Assembly: GCF_000003605.2 (NCBI RefSeq)
Contig: NW_003139842.1
Span: 33,700-45,581, forward strand
From: Saccoglossus kowalevskii
Taxonomy: Eukaryota; Hemichordata; Enteropneusta; Harrimaniidae
Reading direction: 5' to 3'
Length of the DNA stretch: 11,882 nucleotides
Positions within the stretch are counted from its first letter, which is position 1. Every line of letters starts with the position of its first letter. The translations under genes were made by a program, and so were the position numbers. Of the stretch, positions 1 to 9,100 are shown in pieces. Below the pieces are notes generated by a model. The model did not search any database. It saw only the letters and a list, made by a program, of their open reading frames with translations, and had not been told where the DNA came from.

Positions 1-142
1 TACACCCCCTATTTTGAGAATCTCGGGAAAACAAGCAAAAAATACCCCCTTTTCTACGATTTTCTCGGGAAAATGTTCCCGAGACAGATTGTCAAAAAGT
101 ACCCTCTTTCCCGAGAAAATGGGAACGCGCATGCGGCCCCCT
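1..142. repeat. Short irregular array of CCCCCT-type repeats (left copy)
   Basis: CCCCCT cores at 5-10, 45-50 and 137-142 and a variant ACCCTCT at 101-107 recur at 36-56-bp spacing. Between them lie TCTCGGGA/TCCCGAGA segments; 63-70 and 77-84 form a perfect 8-bp stem with a 6-nt loop. It runs into a G15 homopolymer at 156-170. An open frame at 14-214 is only repeat sequence with no protein character. Confidence 0.6.
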
Positions 143-155
143 ATGGATCCTGAGT

Positions 156-170
156 GGGGGGGGGGGGGGG
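156..170. repeat. G15 homopolymer
   Basis: Fifteen consecutive G residues. Such runs are slippage-prone and their length may be unreliable. Similar tracts are G10 at 1404-1413 and C12 followed by A11 at 10996-11018. Confidence 0.9.
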
Positions 171-678
171 TTTATATCCATAAGTTTGATGGAAATATTT
201 TCCACATTTCTTAAAATGCGGGCGATTTTATGATATGGGTGATGCCAACACTTATTCGAATGTGAGCAACATTATGGTGGTATACAGCGTTGCTGTCATT
301 TTTTTTACTTTCTTGTATTCAAATGAGTACCTTTCTAGGTAGAAAATGTTTTGGCAACATTTTCTCCATGAAGATTTAAATTCCAAGATCTACCACCATC
401 AAAGGGTTTCCTAATGGGGTTAGACCTTCAGCCAGACATGCATGATATTATGACATTGTGACCTTTGACATATAGAGACGTGGCATAAGAGTTATGTAAA
501 CATATAGCAAATATAAATAATACAGTTTTGTTATTGATGCAGTATAATTCAGAACACAATTATTTTTAAAATGGACGCCTCTGTCGTAAGATTACGAGCA
601 TGAATATGTAGAATGGGTTCAGAATCACAAGCAAAACGCATGCGAGTAGAAGCAGTCTCTGTGGTAGAAGCGAGTTCG

Positions 679-696
679 ACCATGGACGTCCATGGT
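679..696. repeat. 18-bp perfect palindrome
   Basis: ACCATGGACGTCCATGGT is identical to its reverse complement and is bordered by direct GTTCGA copies (674-679 and 695-700). It lies in the intron just 3' of the GLB1L-like exon. No function can be assigned. Confidence 0.7.
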
Positions 697-764
697 TCGA
701 CGGAGCAAAGTCTAGATTAAGATGAGATATCATGGCCACAAGTCGTGATCAATCTGACACTCAC

Positions 765-1084
765 GTTTCTACTGTATTTAAACCACATGCTTTCAGCTTC
801 AGTAGTCGATCCTTCCAGTAGTCGGGGTGGACTCGGAAATAGTGAACAGCGCCGCTCAGAATCTGAAACGGGCGTCCATTGAGCGAGAACTGCTTTCCTT
901 CGGCCTGCAAAGAAATACGCTGTCCAAGTGACGCAAAATCCTCGTTTTGTCGAACTCGTAGCAAATAAAAATACCAATACAAAATAACACATACTGCGAG
1001 GATAATTATGAAGAATCGAGCCCCATGCACAGGCCTGAATGATACGTTGGCCATTGTAAATAGAGGGCTGCTTCTCGTAGTCAT
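765..1084 (-). CDS. GLB1L2: Beta-galactosidase-1-like protein 2-type (GH35), 5' coding exon only; partial gene
   Basis: Codes for 106 residues plus two bases of the next codon, ending GAAAC|GTGAGT, a strong donor (GT at 764-763). Residues 24-42 (about [19 protein letters not shown]) form a signal-anchor or uncleaved signal helix. From about residue 57, [22 protein letters not shown] and the [19 protein letters not shown] segment are the invariant opening of the GH35 TIM barrel, which removes beta-linked galactose. The family continues with YVPWNLHE; no exon for that is visible in 1-764, so the gene runs out of the window to the left. Two starts are possible: ATG at 1084, or ATG at 1054 (Met11), which has the better context (ACAATGG). 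The product would be a membrane-anchored or secreted glycosidase. The choice among GLB1L paralogues is uncertain. Confidence 0.87.
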
Positions 1085-2449
1085 GCCCAGTGAAAGCGTG
1101 TATATGAGTATAATTACGTACCTGCATCACGTAAATAATAATGGCGGAACCGGAAATAACGCCCGGGCTTGACCACTTTGCTTGTGGGTGGGTGATCAGA
1201 TGTACGATATAGCAAATCAACACAGTTTGGACCAGAAGTACGAACATATATTATTAAAAATAAATTTATAAAGTAGAAATAGTTTTCCATCTACGACTCC
1301 TGTATAATTGATTGTCGTCCGTGCCAATGGCCTTCGCTACCCATTAATATAGTAGAACGATCTGCTTATCAATGCCCTCATTAATAATTGTGTTTACTTT
1401 GTCGGGGGGGGGGTCATTATGCATTGTCAATTCTTCATTTTACAATCGAAATAAGCTCTATAAATGAGTCCTCTATAACCCCGCAACTTACTATTGTCTC
1501 CCTGTTTCAAAGAAAATCACGTAAGCAGTAACCGTAACCCGAAGGACCTGGCCATTTAGACCATTAAGTTTGAAGGGTCATAGAATAGAGAAAAAACACT
1601 ACGAGAAAAAAAAAATCATACAATTAATTGAATTTAATAACAACAACGAAGAAATTGAAATTAAGAACTACGAGCATTTAGGAACACTCATTAAAACAAA
1701 TGACTCTTAAATAAAAGGTTTATGCAAAAGCTGTGAGAACCATTATATGAGAATCATCAAACACTAACGCCCACATAAATCAACGAGCCATTTTGTTTTC
1801 ATTTTGTTGAATCGCTAGGGGTCCTTTTCAGTTATTTGCTCATTTTCAGTTGACACTGAGCCCCAAAACGAATATTCAGACCAAAGGCAAACGCAACAAT
1901 GTTATCAGTCTTTCCTGTTCTCGTGTGGGCGTGGAAATCAAGAGACCCACTAAGACCCACCCTTTTGTAATATTAATTCAACACGTAAATTAACATTAAA
2001 AACGTAACTTTTAATACATTTGAAAAAAGAAAAAAATACAACTACACAGATTGTCACAATCACAACTCGTAAATTGACCAATTGTTATGGTCACCAAGTT
2101 ACGTACATGACGTCATATTTTAGAACTAAAGCCACGCTAACTGATTCGTGACCACGCTAGTTGAAATGGAGATCAAAAAATGGATTTTTTTTTTCCAAAT
2201 TAAACACGCCATCGTATTACCAAATTATCTATCCAACCCCCAGTTCAGTGAACCATCCTCCACTAGGTACACCAACTCTGGATCAACTATGTTACCAGGC
2301 GAAGTATTGGACTTTGGTGTGCAAATGACTGACACATTCCTTAGCACGTCAATAGATGAGCAGTTTTGAGTTGAAAATAAAATTTGAAAATGAAAAGATG
2401 TCATCATCACAGTCATAACTCCGAGACCCATAGCTAAACATTAAATTGT
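1085..2449. other. Non-genic interval upstream of the GLB1L-like exon
   Basis: No exon with family similarity was seen on either strand. This interval should hold the promoter and 5' UTR of the minus-strand GLB1L-like gene; CAG|GTACGT at 1120-1112 could be a 5' UTR donor. It also contains a G10 run (1404-1413) and a perfect CRE-type TGACGTCA (2108-2115). A GC-richer patch at about 2236-2350 is open on both strands (plus 2148-2369, minus 2431-2225), but neither translation was recognised. Confidence 0.5.
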
Positions 2450-4530
2450 CAGTGCCTACCTCCAATTAATCTATTGAAATTACACCAACAATCAAAATAG
2501 TAGATTCTAAGAAACATTAGAAATTCATTCGCCACAGACCCCCGATAAACATGCTATATCGAGTAGAGAATATTTAGTCTAGTTTTCTAAGTAAGTATTA
2601 AAAACAGCTAAGCGTTTCAGGCAATGAGCAATAGAATTTTAGCTCAGTTCAGGACCATAAATCGGAATCAAAATCAAATCTTTCAAATTATAGAGGAGTT
2701 GGTATTTCTAGTTGCCTGGGAAAAACTTTTCACAAAAATACTGAAAACAAAATTGATACAAACTAGATAAAAATGCCAATTTTCAATTCAGATATTTGGA
2801 TTTAGAAAAGGTCTTCGAACTACTGACAATCTTTTTATTTTAAAGTCAGCTATCAATAAATATTTACACCATAACAATGTAAGTTCTGACAACCCAGCTA
2901 CTGCTAATCAGAAACCGAATAAGGCAAAGTAACTATATATTTATATTGCATGCTTCGTTGATTTGAGATAAACATTTGACAGTGCTCGGCATCAATCTCC
3001 GAGGTGAAGCAAGATTGTAATCTATGCCCAACATGTTCACTATGTTTAGTCCCCGTTCAGACGCAGTTCAAACACGGGGACTTATGTTTTGATTTTTGTG
3101 CGTGCGTACATCATACATAATATTTAAACAATAATGTACTCCCCGGTGGCTCATACATTAGCGATCTGTTGTTCCTGATGCATGTCATTTTATTTTTCAG
3201 ATCGGAACAAAATGACTGACTGGCGGCCATTTTGTTTAAATGAATGCGCTTCCAGAGCAATATTTCTCATTATGGACAAGTACTCGTTTGACAATCAGAT
3301 ACAAGATGTCAATCATTTTAATGTCAAACAATCATCATAATCAAGCAACATCTTCTGAATCCATACTTCTGACATGTATATGTTCCAACTATATTACTAT
3401 AAACAAAACTATATATCTTAAATTTGATATCTAACTATGCCATGCATGCTATTTTTTTTTATCAAAGTGCATGAAAACCTCCGACTCCACTTAATACCCA
3501 AGTTAGTTGTTTTCTCTATGCAGATAAACAATCAGAATACAGTAAAAATACATTAATCAAACTAATTTTTTTATTATTTTGTGATTGCACTAGCCCCAAT
3601 GGAAGTCCATAGGAACAATTATTAACTTAAAACAAAGGGGTCAATAAGCTATGTCCCCAATTAAAGAAATATAAAATATAAGGTAAAAATGATTACATTT
3701 TTATCACAACGCCCAATTTACTGTACTGCCGGTTTTTACTTAAAATACTTCCAAAATGGGCATTTACGGACAACTCGGCAGACAGCCATTGGTTGCAGTT
3801 ATCAAATATTATAATCGCATAATGAATACAAATAATAACATTCTTAAAGAAGCTGCAGATTTAAACTGGAAAATTAATAGTAAATGATACAGGGAAGTGG
3901 AAACCCAACTTATAATATCAACCAATCAGGGATTATTGGTCTGAACAAGTAATGACAGAAACCCGATCAAAAATATTTGACAAACAAATAAAAAACATCG
4001 TTTGAATTATTTTTCAAAAACGATGTCCATGATGACGAAACGAATAACGCAAGAAAAAAAATGAGAATATGCAGAGGTTTCAAAAATATATTCAGATATA
4101 GTTACCTTGTTAATATTGTGTACATCAAACTGGAAGAGTGAGTGAATTCAGACTCAGCGATCACTGAGGTAGACACACAAAACCTCCGATTGGCAAAGTA
4201 ATTTAAGACTTATGTACTGCTATGAAAATTGAAGACAAGACACACTTTTTTACAACGCAGCAAAAATAATAATAAAAAATCGCTGTTTTGACAAGAAATT
4301 CTCAGATATAACATTTCTTAATATCATGTTAGCAAAATACATAGAAAACGTTTATGTATAAGACAGCATCTTCCATAATAAGCCTAGTCTATATAAAATT
4401 AATCAATATTTTACTTTTATATCTTTATCGTTTCTAGTCGTGTTGTATTTTGTATGTCTTAGTTTTTTAAGACCATACTGCTGTACCTTTATGTGTCAGT
4501 GCCGTGTCAATAAAATATTATTATAGGTTT
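2450..4530 (+). mobile_element. Decayed non-LTR retrotransposon (CR1/L2-like LINE), 3' portion of ORF2 plus 3' UTR
   Basis: Stops and frameshifts interrupt it throughout, but conserved blocks occur in the right order. FQAMSNRILAQF is at 2615 (usual pattern FP..W..G.L.PI). NYRGVGISSCLGK starts at 2686, followed by a one-base insertion near 2720. FGFRKGLRTTDNLFILKSAI starts at 2795. RT motif A reads ACFVDLR-stop-TFDSA (2948-2986, catalytic Asp codon 2960-2962). Motif B is VKQSS-stop-SSNIF (3323-3355). Motif C is FLYADK (3511-3528), with the second Asp of YADD lost. Then come MGIYGQLGRQPL (3756), FRLSDH-stop-GRHTKPPIG (4144-4194), LCTAMKIEDKTHFF (4210-4251) and LAKYIENVYV-stop (4329-4361). The last segment is AT-rich with AATAAA at 4509-4514, like a LINE 3' UTR. 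No endonuclease domain was recognised, so the copy looks 5'-truncated. The left border is approximate. Clade is inferred from the C-terminal IEDE.HF pattern. Confidence 0.88.
3048..3082. repeat. Stem-loop with perfect 9-bp arms inside the LINE
   Basis: AGTCCCCGT (3048-3056) and ACGGGGACT (3074-3082) are exact reverse complements around a 17-nt loop. It sits between RT motifs A and B of the decayed LINE, where spacing is wider than expected, and it is followed by GC-richer sequence unlike the LINE. It is probably the edge of a separate small element inserted into the LINE (about 3040-3260, borders not resolved). Confidence 0.5.
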
Positions 4531-5467
4531 TTCCTGTCTTTGAACTAACTTTGACTTTATACCTGATATAGTTTATTTTCACTCATATACAACTGGACTA
4601 ATATGTGTGGATAGCAAACTGTTGGTAACAACTTCCGCGTATGTTTAGATGATACGAGTTATTACTCGAAACGACCGGTTACTTTGAAAGATTACGTAGA
4701 ACAACGAATACCACATATTACCTATTGTATATCGAATGGTACGGGTGTGCTATACCATTTCAAAACAGATGACATCATTGTTTGGCAGCTGTACATTTTC
4801 GAATCAATATAATTATCGTTCACTGGTTTGATCATGTTAATATACGGTGGATGGAGAAATATTCATTGTGTTTTAATTTTAACAATTCGAAGGGTATTCC
4901 TTTTTAAATTTACTGGTTTGTGAAAGAAACAATATATTGATAAATTTGCATTTAACTATCATTAGCTGGCAATAAAACCTAGCGAAAGATTGAAGACATA
5001 TACAATATTGTGTGCATATCATGCTTTATTTAAGATCGTAATGCCGATTGGTCAGGACTCGATCACATGGTGGTTCATGATTAACGAAAATCCAGCACAA
5101 AAAAAAAAAAAAAAATACATCTCTAGCAATCCCATATGCTGTGTTCGTGCTCGTCTGCAAATATTTTTCTCTCTATTAAATTCTATTACTGAACTATACC
5201 CCGATAACTATTTGTTAAACATACGCCTTTTCACTAAGCATTTTTATTCACGACATTAAAATAGATGCGAAGTTATTTCATAAAATGATTATTAATCCAG
5301 TGTAATAATCCGCATGCAGTATAGAGTAAAATAATAAAGAAATACAAAAAGCATACCCAAAGTTGTTAATTATACCTTTTTAAAGACTCAAACGTGTCAA
5401 AAAACAATATTTTGTATCCTGTCATTCTAAAAAAAGTAGTACAACTTCATGAATGTAATAATAATGT
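4531..5467. other. Non-genic interval between the LINE and the NXPE 3' end
   Basis: AT-rich, with a long A tract near 5099-5115 and no recognisable coding segment. The plus-strand open frame at 4990-5259 includes the poly-A tract and looks accidental. The right part is expected to be the 3' UTR of the minus-strand NXPE-like gene. Confidence 0.55.
5243..5248 (-). terminator. Candidate polyadenylation signal of the NXPE-like gene
   Basis: TTTATT on the plus strand reads AATAAA on the gene strand, about 220 nt beyond the stop codon at 5468. The spacing is plausible for a short 3' UTR, but the hexamer is common in AT-rich DNA and other copies exist further on (for example near 5025). Confidence 0.3.
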
Positions 5468-6186
5468 TTAATCCACCAAGTCTGGACATATGTAGGATAA
5501 TAGCAAGTTTATTTGTTGATCAATTAACTCTGGAGCTAAGTGAACTTGGAGGCTAGAAAAATGGGAAATTGACATATCCCATACACCGAGAAAGTGGACA
5601 CCCATTCCACCAAAAACACGACGTATCATGCGGTCCATGTCAAAAGCTACCCAAACAACATCGAAGCGACTCTGTGTTCCACCAAGAACACTTCTTGGAT
5701 GTGATACTTTGAAAAACACTTTTGCAGTCGGGCAACGCATGAAGAGCCGTTCAACTGCCAATTTTGTGGCGAAAAGTCTTTCAATGTATAACATAAATGA
5801 CCACTCTGTGTAGTGAAATATAATATTCATCACAAACACTATTTGTTTTGAGTCACACAGAGTCTTATTAATACCATCAAGAAATTCACTCTCATATCCA
5901 ATGGTCCAGAATGTCGGTCCATGAGGAAAAAATCCTTTGCTTACAACTATAAAATTAGAATAATTATATCGAAACCTGAGTGACTGACCAAACTGACCAA
6001 GTGTTGAATCTCCATACAATGCAAGTGAAACATTGGCCAAACATTTATGAGCTTGAGCCTGTGTCCATTTTTGACTTCTGCATACAAGCGAGACATAAGT
6101 TGAATCATCAGTCCAGTAACCATCAGTCACAGGTATTGGTAAGTCTGGACCACACATTGGTAGTGTTGGTACATTTGCCGAAGTAT
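5468..6186 (-). CDS. NXPE: NXPE-like gene, terminal exon 4 (PC-esterase domain)
   Basis: 719 nt. The acceptor is TATCATTTAG|AT (AG at 6188-6187), and the coding part ends at TAA 5470-5468. It encodes residues 309 (split) to 547. LPMCGPDLPIPVTDGYW and SLVCRSQKW are the hallmark entry to the PC-esterase region, and ALYGDSTLGQF carries the GDS motif. The central HYTEWSFMLYIERLF and the C-terminal FGGMGVHFL, WDMSISH and LLLSYICP follow family order. Plus-strand open frames opposite this exon (5628-5813, 5980-6264) are shadows. Confidence 0.93.
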
Positions 6187-9100
6187 CTAAATGATATTAA
6201 ACGAAAAATAGACAAATGTTTCGATTTGTACAATGAGTTTGAGGCTCATGAAAGAAACTATTGAAGTAACATGGATATATTATACAGACTATTGAACACG
6301 GAAATGATTCATTGATATACCTACAAAATGGAAGTATTGTTAAATAGGGTTAAAAATAGCGTATACTGAGAGACAACAGAGAATCACAGGAAAACAATTT
6401 TCATATACAGAATAAATAACAATCTTCGAATAATTTATCGAAGAATAATTAATATTATTTGGGAAAGATGGATTTGCTGCTACAGAGAGAACAAGAAGCT
6501 ACTAAAATGCAGAAAATAAGAGTATTATATGAAGAAAATTGAAAAGAGTTCCACAGAATACATGTAAAAAGTAGTTTATATTTTGCAGATAATATTGGCC
6601 CATGGTTATATTCAGAATACGAATGTGATTGTTATGTTATACATATATGGGGAATAATTATTGAATATTTAACTCACCCTTAACTGCTATCCTCATCGGC
6701 ATTGTAGTTAGCAGAGTGTTCTGTTGACTGCAGAGACAAACAATCAGAAAACAAGATTTGGCAGTCGTAATTCAAAATTTTAAGTGTATATGACCCAGAA
6801 TTTTCAACTAAAAAATTTGTTTTTAGAAAATTTTAATATAAATAAACAGTTGAACAAATGATTATTTGTTGTTGGAACTTATCAACTTACTTATTAAAAA
6901 GGTAAGATAACAGCAATCTTTCCTTCTTTGCATCTGCGCCATTAACAGTTTTGCCAGTAAAGCTAGTAACACTCATTATATCCTTACAGGAGAATGTTTT
7001 TGGTTTATCACAAACAAATACTATGTTACCAAAAGAATTCCTGTTTCCATAGCTACATTTGTCTTCCCATACTCCTTCTCGAATCAATTTACATGTAACT
7101 TCCTCTGAATTGGGATCTTCACCATACACACCAGTCCATTGAAGATATTCTTTACGTAATCTGTTATTATTAAACATCAGAATCATTTCTCTGGTATATA
7201 CCATATAGATCGATATATTTGCATCCCCAGCCCATGCAGCATAGAAATAGATAGAATATGTACCATTTCCATAGTCATATACTCTCCCTGCTGTGCTTTT
7301 CTGTAGCTGTGCATTTAACATAACACCTTGAAACATATCTCCTCCTTTATCTCGATAATTACCATACTTGTCTTTTGTCTTTATTACAATATGAATGTAG
7401 TCGCCTTTTTTGAAGTTATTTTTGTCTCCATTGATAAATATTCTTGTATGAGAAAAAATAATAATATATAAATGATAAAAATAAATCATACATAACACAG
7501 CTCTGAAGTAGGAGGGGCGGGGAATCATTGCACCTGATTGGGAAGTGAATTTCCAACAACCAACGAGCCTACGAAAGCTGGTGCCAGATGTTGTCAACCA
7601 ATATGTTTCCAGTTAAGGGTCTGCCAACTGAACATCTGTCGCTGTGCCTTCCTTTCTCGTAACGTTATGAGTAAAACAGAACGAGATGAGAGTATTTATT
7701 CAAACAGAGGATGAAAGACTGATAGGCAGAAAATTATTGAGTCAAGAAACTCTCAAGGTTGAAGGGAAGTGAACCCTGTAAAGATACTATAAGTGTGTGT
7801 GACATTGTACGCCACATGGGTCATGTATTTAGTAAGAGTATTAAACCAAACTGGGATCGGCTGCAGAAAACCCTTGAATTAACAGAAGCCCAAGTCTTGG
7901 AAGTTTCACAACTGAAAAGCAAAGTTGAAGCAAAGACAAAATAATTATCACAGAGTAGTATAATATCATCAGAAATAACTGACTTGAGATATAAGTTTGC
8001 CTTTTATCTTTTATGTATTGAGACGTTATGATATTAACAATATCGTAAATTACTATTAACGTAAAGTAGGAATAACAACATACTGTAAGAAGACCTGTAT
8101 TCATATTTATTGAAGTAAATTTACAAATCCAATGAAACAAAACAAATGACTGACATATAGTCGACGGTACACCGTAGTTAGGGAGATGATCAAAATCAAA
8201 CCTGCGGTTTCCGGCTCGGTATCCCCGGAGCTCCCGGAGCCCTGCACAATATGCAAATTTATGCAAAAATATTCATGAGCTGACAATTCAGTGCGGCGCC
8301 TCGTTTTCGCGAGCGGACTGTTACAAATTGAAAACGCATTGTTTAACTACAAAAGAACATTAATTTATGCATGAAAAATAGGACAACTTAAAAATAAATA
8401 AAAAAATCATGAACGCTCGTACGTTTATACAGTTTTAAAGACATCGTAGTAAGGTTTCTGCTGACCTATTTCCTAGCGCCGCGTTTGCTCATTTATCAAA
8501 GCGTCCGACGATTTGCGTTATAGCTAGCACTGATTTTAATGTAAACAATTATTTCCCAATAATAAAAAAGAATTACTGTGGATCGCACTGAAATCAGAAA
8601 CTCGTGCTTTGCCGACAATATGGAACTATGCCTCCCTGCAAAATCTGGGTCAGAAGTCAAAATACGTGTCAGCGAATTTAAACGAACATTAGTGGATCGC
8701 ATTGAAATAAAAACTCTCACTTTGACGACAAAACGAAACTATGCGTCTTTGCTAGGTCTAGTTCAGAAGTTCAAATACCTGTCAGCGACATTATCTAAGT
8801 TGCGTAAGAATACTGTTTCCCTGACCACATTTGTCGATTTCAAAACATTACGGGATGTACAAGTTCGTTATTCATACACATATAAAAAACGAAAATGAAT
8901 GCAATGTAGCGATTAATATCATTAATGTTTCACTGAGAAGAAGATCAGTAATTCTCAATATTTACTGAGATTTCGTTCATATAAAACTTTGTACATACAC
9001 GATTCAGCAGACTACCAAACATTAACCGGAGTAATGAAATGTAGATTAACAGTCTTTAGTATTCATAATATCGTGACTATGCAACTTTGACAAAACGCTT

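Noticed and set aside
717-1247. Long minus-strand open frame (176 codons) over the GLB1L-like exon
   Set aside because: Different frame from the conserved GH35 segment; its translation has no family character and crosses the splice donor.
2225-2431. Minus-strand frame reading NVSVICTPKSNTSPGN...VEDGSLNWG
   Set aside because: Looks somewhat protein-like and is GC-richer than its surroundings, but I do not recognise a family, there are no clear splice borders, and the plus strand is open too.
3240-3434. Plus-strand 64-codon open frame
   Set aside because: It lies within the decayed LINE but in a different frame from RT motif B at 3323-3355; a shadow.
6423-6444. Small 7-bp hairpin TCTTCGA/TCGAAGA in NXPE intron 3
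   Set aside because: Short and AT-rich; expected by chance at this frequency.
7443-7597. Upstream 51 codons of the minus-strand open frame of NXPE exon 2, including a hydrophobic stretch resembling a signal sequence
   Set aside because: It lies before a strong T-rich acceptor at 7444-7443, and exon 1 joins in phase exactly there to give the expected family sequence. It is intron read-through.
7841-8266. Minus-strand 141-codon open frame with hydrophobic segments
   Set aside because: AT-rich intron sequence; hydrophobicity follows from T-rich codons, and no recognisable domain or splice context was found.
8195-8320. GC-rich patch with an octamer-like ATGCAAAT, considered as a promoter or tRNA-derived SINE
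   Set aside because: No A-box/B-box pair or tRNA fold was seen, and no transcript or coding exon can be linked to it.
8578-8898. Plus-strand 106-codon open frame
   Set aside because: It runs across a tandem duplication whose units are shifted by one base relative to each other, so the frame is not conserved between copies.
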